Positions 17,824 to 25,739 of a stretch of DNA of 64,000 bases are shown here, in pieces. Source of the stretch: Bacteroides luhongzhouii (lineage in GTDB: Bacteria; Bacteroidota; Bacteroidia; Bacteroidales; Bacteroidaceae); assembly GCF_009193295.2 (NCBI RefSeq), contig NZ_CP059973.1, positions 5,084,001 through 5,148,000 of the forward strand, in the 5' to 3' direction. Positions within the stretch are counted from its first letter, which is position 1; the number at the start of each line of letters is the position of its first letter. A model generated the notes under the pieces. The model ran no database searches and had not been told where the DNA came from. It saw nothing but the letters and a program-made list of their open reading frames with translations. The position numbers and the translations under genes were made by a program.

Positions 17824-17951
17824 ACTGTTCATTTATGCACGGTTATGAATCAAATTTTAGTGCAGTTGCCCTGTATTTTATCTGATAAGTCTAAATATCA
17901 ATCTAGTTTTTTTATAACTTCGCAGCGCGAAGATCAAGAATTAGAATTAAA

Positions 17952-18740
17952 ATGAATCAGACAGCACAATCATGGTGGTTTATCTTTTACAAAGACCAAC
18001 TGCTTCTTGAGAAAAAAGAGGATGGCATATATACCGTCCCGTGTGGAGAAAGCTCTCCTATTGTTATTAAAGAAAAAACAACAGTACACAATATCACCAC
18101 ACTGGAAGGGAGAAACTGCAAGGCTTTCTCCCTCTCCTCTCCCATTGAAGAATCGGAGCAATGGATCATGATAGGGCTTCGTGCCTCCTATGAATATCTT
18201 CCTTTATCTCATTATCAGACAGCAGGAAAAGCACATGAGATTCTGCATTGGGATAAAAACAGCCGCTTCTGTTCTGCCTGCGGCACGCCTATGGAACAGA
18301 AAGAATCTATCATGAAGCGTTGTCCGAAATGTGGCCGGGAAGCATATCCTTCCATTTCCACAGCGATTCTTGTATTAGTGAGAAAAAAAGATTCACTACT
18401 TTTAGTGCACGCCCGCAATTTTAAAGGAACATTCAACAGTCTCGTTGCCGGATTCCTGGAAACCGGAGAAACATTAGAAGAATGTGTAGCACGTGAAGTG
18501 AAAGAAGAAACCGGACTGGATGTGAAGAATATCACTTATTTCGGTAATCAGCCCTGGCCTTATCCCAGCGGACTAATGGTCGGCTTTATTGCTGATTATG
18601 CCGGAGGAGAAATCAACCTCCAAGATGAAGAATTGAGTTCGGGAGACTTTTATACAAGAGACCATCTACCCGAACTTCCCAGAAAACTTAGTCTTGCCCG
18701 AAAAATGATTGATTGGTGGATAGAACACCCAAATGAATAA
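17952..18740 (+). CDS. nudC: NADH pyrophosphatase / RNA-decapping Nudix hydrolase NudC
   Basis: 262 aa. A zinc ribbon (CSACGTP ... CPKCGRE) at about 108-131 and a Nudix box with GETLEECVAREVKEETGLDV are intact. The NudC-specific SQPWPFP-type motif appears as NQPWPYPSGLM, which marks NADH specificity. The enzyme cuts NAD(H) to NMN(H) and AMP and can remove NAD caps from RNA. The DUF418 gene overlaps its 3' end, so the two form an operon. Confidence 0.93.
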   Translation: MNQTAQSWWFIFYKDQLLLEKKEDGIYTVPCGESSPIVIKEKTTVHNITTLEGRNCKAFSLSSPIEESEQWIMIGLRASYEYLPLSHYQTAGKAHEILHWDKNSRFCSACGTPMEQKESIMKRCPKCGREAYPSISTAILVLVRKKDSLLLVHARNFKGTFNSLVAGFLETGETLEECVAREVKEETGLDVKNITYFGNQPWPYPSGLMVGFIADYAGGEINLQDEELSSGDFYTRDHLPELPRKLSLARKMIDWWIEHPNE

Positions 18741-19923
18741 ATCGAATATGGAATTATCAACAAAAACACCACGAATTGAAGTAGTAGATGCTCTTAGAGG
18801 ATTTGCTGTAATGGCCATCCTTCTGGTTCATAACCTGGAGCATTTCATTTTCCCCGTATATCCGGAAAGTTCGCCTGAATGGCTCACCATTTTGGATGCC
18901 GGAGTATTTAATGCGACATTTTCACTGCTTGCCGGAAAATCTTATGCCATATTTGCTCTGCTTTTCGGATTCACTTTCTTTATCCAGTCGCACAACCAGC
19001 AGTTGAAAGGAAAAGACTTTGGTTACCGCTTTTTATGGAGAATGATATTGCTTGTAGGATTCGCCACATTGAATGCCGCTTTCTTCCCGGCAGGAGATGT
19101 CCTGCTTCTGTTTGCTGTAATCAGTCTCGTGCTGTTTATCGTACGTAAATGGAGTGACAAAGCTATTCTAATCACTGCCATCTTGTTTTCACTGCAACCG
19201 ATTGAATGGTTTCATTATATAATGAGCCTTTTCAATCCTGCCTATACCCTACCCGATTTGAATGTCGGAGCCATGTATGCTGAAGTAGCAGAATACACCA
19301 AAGCCGGAAACTTCTGGGATTTTCTGATAGGTAATGTTACTTTAGGACAGAAAGCAAGCCTGTTTTGGGCCATCGGTGCCGGACGTTTCTTACAGACTGC
19401 CGGACTTTTCCTGTTTGGCTTATATATCGGACGCAAAGAATTGTTCGTAACTACCGAATCTCATTTGAAGTTCTGGATGAAAGCACTTATTATTGCAGCT
19501 ATCAGTTTCGCGCCACTGTATTCTCTGAAAGAACAGATCATGCAAAGTGACAGCAGTTTAATTCAGCAAACGGTAGGTACTGCCTTTGATATGTGGCAGA
19601 AATTTGCATTTACGATTGTACTCGTTGCTTCCTTCGTGTTGCTTTATCAGAAGGATAAGTTCAAGAAAACTGTATCTAATCTGCGATTCTACGGAAAAAT
19701 GAGCTTGACCAATTATATTTCTCAATCTATTTTGGGAGCCATTATCTATTTCCCATTCGGATTCTATCTTGCTCCTTACTGTGGATATACTCTTAGCCTG
19801 ATTATCGGTATTATTCTTTTCCTGGCGCAAGTTCGGTTCTGCAAATGGTGGCTGTCTAAACATAAACAAGGACCATTGGAAACAATATGGCATAAATGGA
19901 CTTGGATAGGCACGAAGAAATAA
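18733..19923 (+). CDS. DUF418 integral membrane protein
   Basis: 396 aa with about ten hydrophobic segments, beginning EVVDALRGFAVMAILLVHNL, the start typical of the acyltransferase-3/DUF418 group. The C-terminal half (FYGKMSLTNYISQSILGAII) is the DUF418 domain. Function is unknown; the group is suspected to carry acyl groups or other ligands at the inner membrane. Its first ATG overlaps the nudC stop by 8 bp; an ATG at 18748 is an alternative. Confidence 0.88.
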   Translation: MNKSNMELSTKTPRIEVVDALRGFAVMAILLVHNLEHFIFPVYPESSPEWLTILDAGVFNATFSLLAGKSYAIFALLFGFTFFIQSHNQQLKGKDFGYRFLWRMILLVGFATLNAAFFPAGDVLLLFAVISLVLFIVRKWSDKAILITAILFSLQPIEWFHYIMSLFNPAYTLPDLNVGAMYAEVAEYTKAGNFWDFLIGNVTLGQKASLFWAIGAGRFLQTAGLFLFGLYIGRKELFVTTESHLKFWMKALIIAAISFAPLYSLKEQIMQSDSSLIQQTVGTAFDMWQKFAFTIVLVASFVLLYQKDKFKKTVSNLRFYGKMSLTNYISQSILGAIIYFPFGFYLAPYCGYTLSLIIGIILFLAQVRFCKWWLSKHKQGPLETIWHKWTWIGTKK

Positions 19924-20311
19924 CAGAAAAAAAGAAATAGCACTGACTGAAAAATAGACTAAGAAAGCAGGCCGCGAAATACACACAACTACAAACGAAC
20001 AACTTACGAATATGAAACTGAACGTATCACTCTAAAGCATCAACAAAACGTGTGTATCCGCAGCCTGCCTGTTGAAATTGAGATGATGCCAATACAACAA
20101 GATTCTCGCAAGAAGGATTAGCAAGTGGACTTAAAGAATGCAAAGGAAATGAAAGAACTGTGCCAAGTTGAGGAAAAAGCCCGAAAATAGGCAGAATCAG
20201 GGCTATGTATAGAGAAAAAGAAGCGCCTCCATAATCTTCGAAAAGACCATGGAGGCGCTATTTATTATTTATCTTTCGTTATCTATATCTGAAATTTCAG
20301 AAGAAACAAAA
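19924..20311. other. Intergenic region: imperfect inverted repeat and bidirectional terminator
   Basis: 388 bp. An imperfect inverted repeat (about 19968-19987 with 20048-20066, GCAGGC..CG.. ATACACAC) encloses a seven-codon ORF of no evident meaning. A terminator follows at 20222-20259. The stretch 20067-20220 shows nothing I recognise; it may be a decayed gene. Confidence 0.6.
20222..20265. terminator. Bidirectional terminator between the DUF418 and phosphohexomutase genes
   Basis: AGCGCCTCCAT (20222-20232) pairs with ATGGAGGCGCT (20249-20259). The plus side is followed by ATTTATTATTT and the minus side by TTCTTTTTCTCT, so it can serve both convergent genes. Confidence 0.8.
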
Positions 20312-22057
20312 TCAGATACCCAATGATTTCTTCACTGCTTCAATCTTTTCCATTGCGGCAGATTCGGCAGAAGCATAACAATTGCGGCAACCCATTTCAC
20401 CCTGAACTTCCATATAGAACTTAATCTTCGGTTCTGTACCTGAAGGACGAACAGAAACTTTGCTACCGTCTTCAGTGAAATATTGAAGCACGTTAGATGG
20501 TTCCGGCATATCAATTGCAGTTACGTTACCTTTATCATCTGTCTGTTTCAGTGTCTTATAATCTTTGCTCAAGATCACTTTAGAGCCACCCAATTCTTTC
20601 GGAGGATTGGCACGGAAGTTCTCCATCATAGCTTTGATTTCTTCAGCACCGCTCTTACCCGGTTTCACGACGTTTACAGTAAACTCTTTAGAGAATCCGT
20701 ATTCTACGTAGATATCCAGCAACAACTGATACAAGGATTTACCATTATCTTTTGCCCATGCAGCAACTTCAGCAATCAAACAGCAAGCCGATACGGCATC
20801 TTTATCGCGAACGAAATCTTCGGCAAGGAATCCGTAGCTTTCTTCACCGCCACCGATATATTTCTGTTTGCCTTCACGCAAACGGATTTCACGGGCAATC
20901 CATTTAAATCCAGTGTAGCAATCAAGCATTTCGATGTTGTTCTTATCTGCGATTTTCTTGATTAGTTCAGTTGTAACGATTGTCTTCACACAGAACTCGC
21001 CACCTTTAATCTTACCCAGTTGTTTGTACTGCGTCAGAATATAATAAAGATACATCATACAAGTCTGGTTACCGTTAATCAGTACCCATTCGCCTTTATC
21101 ATCCTTACAAGCAATACCCACACGGTCAGCATCCGGATCGGAAGCCATTACGAGATCAGCATCAATTTCTTTGGCAAGGTTTACAGCCATTGAAAGAGCT
21201 TCCGCATTTTCCGGATTCGGAGATACGACAGTCGGGAAGTTACCGTCCTTAATCATCTGTTCGGGCACAGTAAATACATTTTCGAATCCCCACATTTTCA
21301 ATGCACGAGGAATCAACATCATACCTGTACCATGAATCGGAGTATAGACAATCTTCATATCTTTGTGACGGGCGATAGCTGCCGGATCGATAGAAACGGT
21401 TTTCACCATGTCCAGATAAACCTTATCAATGTCTTCACCGATAATCTGAATCAAATCCGGATTTCCCTGGAATTTGATATCGGCAGCAGAAGCAATTGCA
21501 TTTACTTCATCGATAATGCCTTTATCGTGTGGAGCCAATACTTGTGCACCATCGTCCCAGTATGCCTTATAACCGTTGTATTCCTTCGGATTATGAGAAG
21601 CAGTCAGAATGATACCGCTCTGGCAACCGAGGTGACGGATGGCGAAAGACATTTCCGGTGTCGGACGCATGTCGTCAAACAGATATACTTTAATACCATT
21701 GGCGGAGAAAATATTAGCAGAAGTCTCCGCAAACAAACGGCTGTTGTTACGGCAGTCATGACCTACTACTACAGAAATCTGCGGCAGGTCTTTGAAGTTC
21801 TTCTTCAGATAGTTGGAAAGCCCTTGAGTAGCTGCACCTACCGTATAGATATTCATACGATTGCTACCTACACCCATAATACCACGTAGACCACCAGTAC
21901 CAAACTCAAGGTCTTTGTAGAAAGCTTCAATTAGTTCGGTTTTATCATCGTTTTCCAACATACGCTTCACTTCAGCCTGGGTTTCAGCATCATAAGCCGG
22001 GGTTAGCCATTTTTCGGCTTTTTCAGTGACCTGTTTAATAAGTTCCTGATTTTCCAT
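20312..22057 (-). CDS. Phosphoglucomutase/phosphomannomutase (alpha-D-phosphohexomutase)
   Basis: 581 aa. Catalytic serine loop TASHNP at 152-157, metal loop DPDADR (ASDPDADRVGIA), sugar loop GGEESYG and phosphate loop RPSGTEPK near the C-terminus are all present and in the order of the family. It interconverts 1- and 6-phosphates of glucose and/or mannose for glycan and nucleotide-sugar supply. The length and start are those of the Bacteroidetes/Firmicutes PgcA-like group. Single gene with an AT-rich leader. Sugar preference cannot be read from sequence. Confidence 0.93.
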   Translation of the reverse strand: MENQELIKQVTEKAEKWLTPAYDAETQAEVKRMLENDDKTELIEAFYKDLEFGTGGLRGIMGVGSNRMNIYTVGAATQGLSNYLKKNFKDLPQISVVVGHDCRNNSRLFAETSANIFSANGIKVYLFDDMRPTPEMSFAIRHLGCQSGIILTASHNPKEYNGYKAYWDDGAQVLAPHDKGIIDEVNAIASAADIKFQGNPDLIQIIGEDIDKVYLDMVKTVSIDPAAIARHKDMKIVYTPIHGTGMMLIPRALKMWGFENVFTVPEQMIKDGNFPTVVSPNPENAEALSMAVNLAKEIDADLVMASDPDADRVGIACKDDKGEWVLINGNQTCMMYLYYILTQYKQLGKIKGGEFCVKTIVTTELIKKIADKNNIEMLDCYTGFKWIAREIRLREGKQKYIGGGEESYGFLAEDFVRDKDAVSACCLIAEVAAWAKDNGKSLYQLLLDIYVEYGFSKEFTVNVVKPGKSGAEEIKAMMENFRANPPKELGGSKVILSKDYKTLKQTDDKGNVTAIDMPEPSNVLQYFTEDGSKVSVRPSGTEPKIKFYMEVQGEMGCRNCYASAESAAMEKIEAVKKSLGI

Positions 22058-22216
22058 TTCGATTGTTATTTATTGGTTAATGAATTATTTATTATCAATT
22101 TCTTGAGCACACAAATGTAAAATAATAAGTTTATAATTCCTATTCTTTTAATTGAAATTTGAGAATTAAGAATTAAAAAGTGATATACTTAATACCTTAT
22201 ATCTCATACTTCATAT

Positions 22217-23860
22217 CTATTCTTGTGGCACTTTATATCTGTCACCAGTCTGCTTGACATATTCCTGCAAGAATTCTTTCGGATATCCGGGACGCATCAC
22301 TCCGGCAGGTTGTCCGATAGAATTACGCTCAAACTTACCGTCTTTAACGCGTTTCACCACTCCATCATTATACTTCACAATCAAGAATGTTCCCAATTGT
22401 TTCCAAGTATCGAAAGTGCTCTGTGCAGTCATATTTGTATAGTTTGTCAGAAAGTCAACTGCTGCATTCTTATCTTTTGCTAGCAGTTTGGCAGCCATTT
22501 CTTCAATACCTTCCTGCGCATTGTTGAAAGTAGTTTCCATTTCTTTCTGCGCTTCCCGTACATCACCAATCATTAAATCATAACGCGGATAGACCATATT
22601 AGACACCCAGTTGAAAATCCAGAAAGCAGAATTCCAAGAGAAAGTAATGTAATCGGCTCCGTCCACACGGGTATAACACACCGGCACCTTAGTAGCACAA
22701 CAATAAACCGGGGTAAATACTGTCATATTCGCATCATCCACACCAAACCAAAGTACTCCGCCTATCGGGTCCGGCTTATGAGCGCGCATTTGTGCAACAA
22801 ATACGAACCCACTTTGTTGAGTGGAAATCGGACGTTCGTTGAAATATTCCTGGCCGTCTACCTTGAAGTTCAGAGGAGAAAGACGGTAAGGTGTCTTATA
22901 AGGTCCGGCTCCGAAATCATTGGAGATGTCAAGAGGCGTTCCTTCGTAATGGTCGCGCATCATATCTTTCACATCTTGCACGGATAACTTATGTTTCGGT
23001 TTCACAAAAAGAGGCATCGGCGTATTGGTCTTTCCCTCAATATAAGGAAGATAATCTTTTCCGTTATCTGTGAACTTATTAAAATAACTCCACACACGAG
23101 CCTCACAGAAACGACGTGCACCAAAATCAAGAGGAGCATAGGCTAATGAAAAGCTAAAGTCTTTGTTTACTCCATTAAAATATCCCTTCTCACGGGCAAA
23201 AGAAACGACATCCGGAGAGTACATGCAGTTTTCCTTGTCGTTCATATCAAACTGGTGGATACGTGACTGGTTAGCATGTGCCGAGATACAATCATCGGGC
23301 ACACGTACAGCTACCCAAACCGCTCCACGGATGCCAGGACCTTTACCAATCATTTCCATAATCCATATCTCGTTCGGATCGGCAATAGTAAAGGATTCTC
23401 CTTCGCTATAGTAGCCGTATTGCTGCACCAAATCGGTCATGATCTTAATAGCTTCACGGGCAGTGCGCGAACGTTGCAAACCGATATAAATCAGACTTCC
23501 GTAATCGATAATCCCTGTAGAATCGGCCAATTCCGGACGTCCGCCGAAAGTTGTCTCACCAATGGTAACCTGATATTCATTCATATTACCGACTACATTG
23601 TAAGTTTGGCGTGCCTGCTCTATTTCTCCCAGATACTTACCGGTATCCCATTCATAAACTTTCAACATCGTACCTTTTGGATAGGTAGCAGCCGGATAAT
23701 GATAAAGTTCTCCGAATAAACCATACGAGTCGGCAGAATAGGAAACAATCGTCGAACCATCGGCAGACGCATTCTTTCCGACAATCAGATTGGTGCAGGC
23801 GAAGGTGTTCGCCACAGCCGCCATCAATACAGCGGCACAAAGAATAATTCTTCTCTTCAT
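22217..23860 (-). CDS. C69-family dipeptidase (secreted Ntn hydrolase)
   Basis: 547 aa from MKRRIILCAAVLMAAVANTF; an in-frame ATG 69 bp upstream is less likely because it hides the signal peptide. Cleavage after NTFA exposes Cys24 (CTNLIVGKNASADGST), the catalytic N-terminal nucleophile of peptidase family C69 (PepD-like). The family hydrolyses dipeptides; here it would work in the periplasm or outside. Motif HANQSRIHQFD and the conserved NSAFWIFNWVSN region support the call. The M23 peptidase gene lies just upstream (28 bp) on the same strand. Confidence 0.9.
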   Translation of the reverse strand: MKRRIILCAAVLMAAVANTFACTNLIVGKNASADGSTIVSYSADSYGLFGELYHYPAATYPKGTMLKVYEWDTGKYLGEIEQARQTYNVVGNMNEYQVTIGETTFGGRPELADSTGIIDYGSLIYIGLQRSRTAREAIKIMTDLVQQYGYYSEGESFTIADPNEIWIMEMIGKGPGIRGAVWVAVRVPDDCISAHANQSRIHQFDMNDKENCMYSPDVVSFAREKGYFNGVNKDFSFSLAYAPLDFGARRFCEARVWSYFNKFTDNGKDYLPYIEGKTNTPMPLFVKPKHKLSVQDVKDMMRDHYEGTPLDISNDFGAGPYKTPYRLSPLNFKVDGQEYFNERPISTQQSGFVFVAQMRAHKPDPIGGVLWFGVDDANMTVFTPVYCCATKVPVCYTRVDGADYITFSWNSAFWIFNWVSNMVYPRYDLMIGDVREAQKEMETTFNNAQEGIEEMAAKLLAKDKNAAVDFLTNYTNMTAQSTFDTWKQLGTFLIVKYNDGVVKRVKDGKFERNSIGQPAGVMRPGYPKEFLQEYVKQTGDRYKVPQE

Positions 23861-23888
23861 AATAAATATATGATTCACTTTTAATAAT

Positions 23889-25544
23889 TTACCAAACAAA
23901 GCTTTCACGGGCCACTGTTTCATTTCCACAATAATCGGTCACTGTAAATTCAACAGTGTGCTTGCCTCCCTTCTTTACGTGTTTCGGGTCCAATGTACAT
24001 TCCCAGTACGATTTCACAATATTGGGACGTCCGAAAAGCGCATACTTTCCGTCAATCGTTCCGCGATAGGAAGCTATTCCCGTGCCCTGATCTTTCAGCC
24101 GATAAACAATCTTTCCGTTTCTTCCCCACTGATTCTTGTTGACAGGGATAATCTCCGGCGGGATGGTATCGATGGCAACAGTGTAAGTTCCCAACTCCCG
24201 GATAGATGCTTTCATGTATCCGTCTTCATACTTTCCGCCTACGCTGTACTTTCCTCCCTTCGGAGTTACGCAGGCCACATAATATTTCGTCGTATCAGCA
24301 ATTGGTTTTCTACGTAACCCGATACACAGCACACAAGCTGCATGTAGCGGAATCGCTTTATCATTCAGCTGATAAGTAAAAGCAACGGCACCACTATCCG
24401 CTTTCACCTGATAATTGAGGGGAACATCATCATACAACATGCCTTTCGGAACAACCAGGTTCAATCCCGGTTCTTGTAGATAATTAGTCTTATTCCAGGT
24501 AAAATAATATTTCTCCCGATGACTCAACGGTTCAATCGGTTGCTTCCGGCCCCGTACGGTGAAACTATATTTGGAAGTGTTTCCGAAAGCATCTTTTAGT
24601 GTATATAAAAACTGATAATCCCGTTCTTCGTCAATCGTCACCAACCCACGGTTGTCATTCGATGCTTTTAGCAGACGCAAAGTGTTCCCCGGATCAATGA
24701 ATGATTTCATATATTGTCCGTAAGTCCATGAATTAATCATCCGGTTCTCTTCCTGCGAAAAACGATCTACGGTGCTGCGAAATATTTCATTTCCATCTAC
24801 CGTAAGCACAACCGAATAAACACCATAATGGTTACTTACTCCATCCATGTAATCGTATGCTTTGATCCCCACACCTATCATTCTCCATGCTTCCACCGGA
24901 CATTCACTATTGGGAAGGATGGTTTTATTCTCTTGCTTTCCATCCACTACTCCTTTACCTCGTTGTGGGAAAAACATAATGCCATCCGCTTTCGGAGCAC
25001 GCGTATCTTTTATTTTCGACTGAAAGAAAGGCATAGGATCAATATAATCTCCCGATTCCGTTTCAAATACATCCAGGTGAAGATGCGGGCCGAACGAATA
25101 TCCGGTGTTTCCGCTCCATGCGATCTGCTGACCTCCTTTCACCGGATATTCTCCCGGTTCGGGAACGATCTCTACTTCCCAATTTTCTTCTTCATACTGC
25201 AGTTTCTCCACCCTTTCGGCAATGGGAGAAACAAAACCACTCAAATGACGGTTGATAGTTGAATAGCCATTGTGATAACAGACATCAAGTACATATCCCG
25301 AACCATTCGTGACGCGAATACGCGAAATATAGCCATCAGCGAGAGCTCGGACGGGTTTACCGATAACTCCGCCTGTCTTAAAATCCAGTCCGCCGTGGAA
25401 GTGATTAGAGCGGATTTCTCCAAAGTTTCCACTCAATGTAAGAGGAAAGTCAAAAGGGGGCACAAAGGTTGCTTGCTTCTTCTCTTGTCCATACCCTCCG
25501 ATGCAGCAAGCCAGCATCAGAGCAGTAATATATCGTCTCATCAT
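23889..25544 (-). CDS. M23-family metallopeptidase with beta-rich C-terminal region
   Basis: 551 aa from MMRRYITALMLACCIGGYGQ (signal peptide). The LytM/M23 domain lies at about 35-165: zinc ligands H and D in HFHGGLDFKTGGVIG, and the HLHLDVFE motif. The rest (170-550) is beta-rich with no named domain that I recognise; it contains YTLKDAFGNTSKYSFTV and YRLKDQGTGIASYRGTIDGK, Ig-like segments. M23 enzymes cut peptide cross-links in peptidoglycan. Co-directional with the C69 dipeptidase gene, so both may process peptides in the envelope. Confidence 0.9.
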   Translation of the reverse strand: MMRRYITALMLACCIGGYGQEKKQATFVPPFDFPLTLSGNFGEIRSNHFHGGLDFKTGGVIGKPVRALADGYISRIRVTNGSGYVLDVCYHNGYSTINRHLSGFVSPIAERVEKLQYEEENWEVEIVPEPGEYPVKGGQQIAWSGNTGYSFGPHLHLDVFETESGDYIDPMPFFQSKIKDTRAPKADGIMFFPQRGKGVVDGKQENKTILPNSECPVEAWRMIGVGIKAYDYMDGVSNHYGVYSVVLTVDGNEIFRSTVDRFSQEENRMINSWTYGQYMKSFIDPGNTLRLLKASNDNRGLVTIDEERDYQFLYTLKDAFGNTSKYSFTVRGRKQPIEPLSHREKYYFTWNKTNYLQEPGLNLVVPKGMLYDDVPLNYQVKADSGAVAFTYQLNDKAIPLHAACVLCIGLRRKPIADTTKYYVACVTPKGGKYSVGGKYEDGYMKASIRELGTYTVAIDTIPPEIIPVNKNQWGRNGKIVYRLKDQGTGIASYRGTIDGKYALFGRPNIVKSYWECTLDPKHVKKGGKHTVEFTVTDYCGNETVARESFVW

Positions 25545-25693
25545 TCCGTTCACTTTTTTACTCCCGCAAATGTACACTATTCCCACTAAACTATGAAATA
25601 TCCGAGGAGAATGATGACCATAGATACTAGTTAATAATTCTTTTTAATGTTATATTCATTGCAAATTAGTATTCATTATGTTATTTATATTAG

Positions 25694-25701
25694 TACTTTT
25701 G
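25694..25701 (+). promoter_or_regulatory. -7 box upstream of the metalloprotease gene
   Basis: TACTTTTG fits TAnnTTTG, 39 bp before the ATG at 25740. No clear TTG at the usual distance. Confidence 0.45.
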
Positions 25702-25739
25702 TAGCCGTTTTTTAATTATAATTAAAAGTTAGAAACTCA

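Larger units (their letters stand above)
17410..17873. mobile_element. MITE-like element with terminal inverted repeats and 9-bp target duplication
   Basis: Ends are CAGGGCAAC (17410-17418) and GTTGCCCTG (17865-17873). The inverted repeats extend about 38 bp with near 85% identity (left CAGGGCAACCGCACCAAAAT, right read inward CAGGGCAACTGCACTAAAAT). TATTTTATC occurs directly outside both ends (17401-17409 and 17874-17882), a 9-bp target-site duplication. No transposase is inside, so it would be moved in trans. A 9-bp duplication fits families such as IS4, but the parent element is not in view and the ends do not match the IS at 56-57 kb. Confidence 0.75.
17393..17951. other. Intergenic region filled by a composite repeat element
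   Basis: 559 bp with no gene. It is almost fully taken up by a MITE-like element (17410-17873) flanked by 9-bp direct repeats and holding two further long inverted repeats. The rest is the nudC leader with a small CTTCGC/GCGAAG hairpin near 17920. Confidence 0.85.

Noticed and set aside
20067..20220. Possible decayed gene after the DUF418 gene
   Set aside because: Purine-rich text resembling coding sequence, but no frame or family can be recognised.
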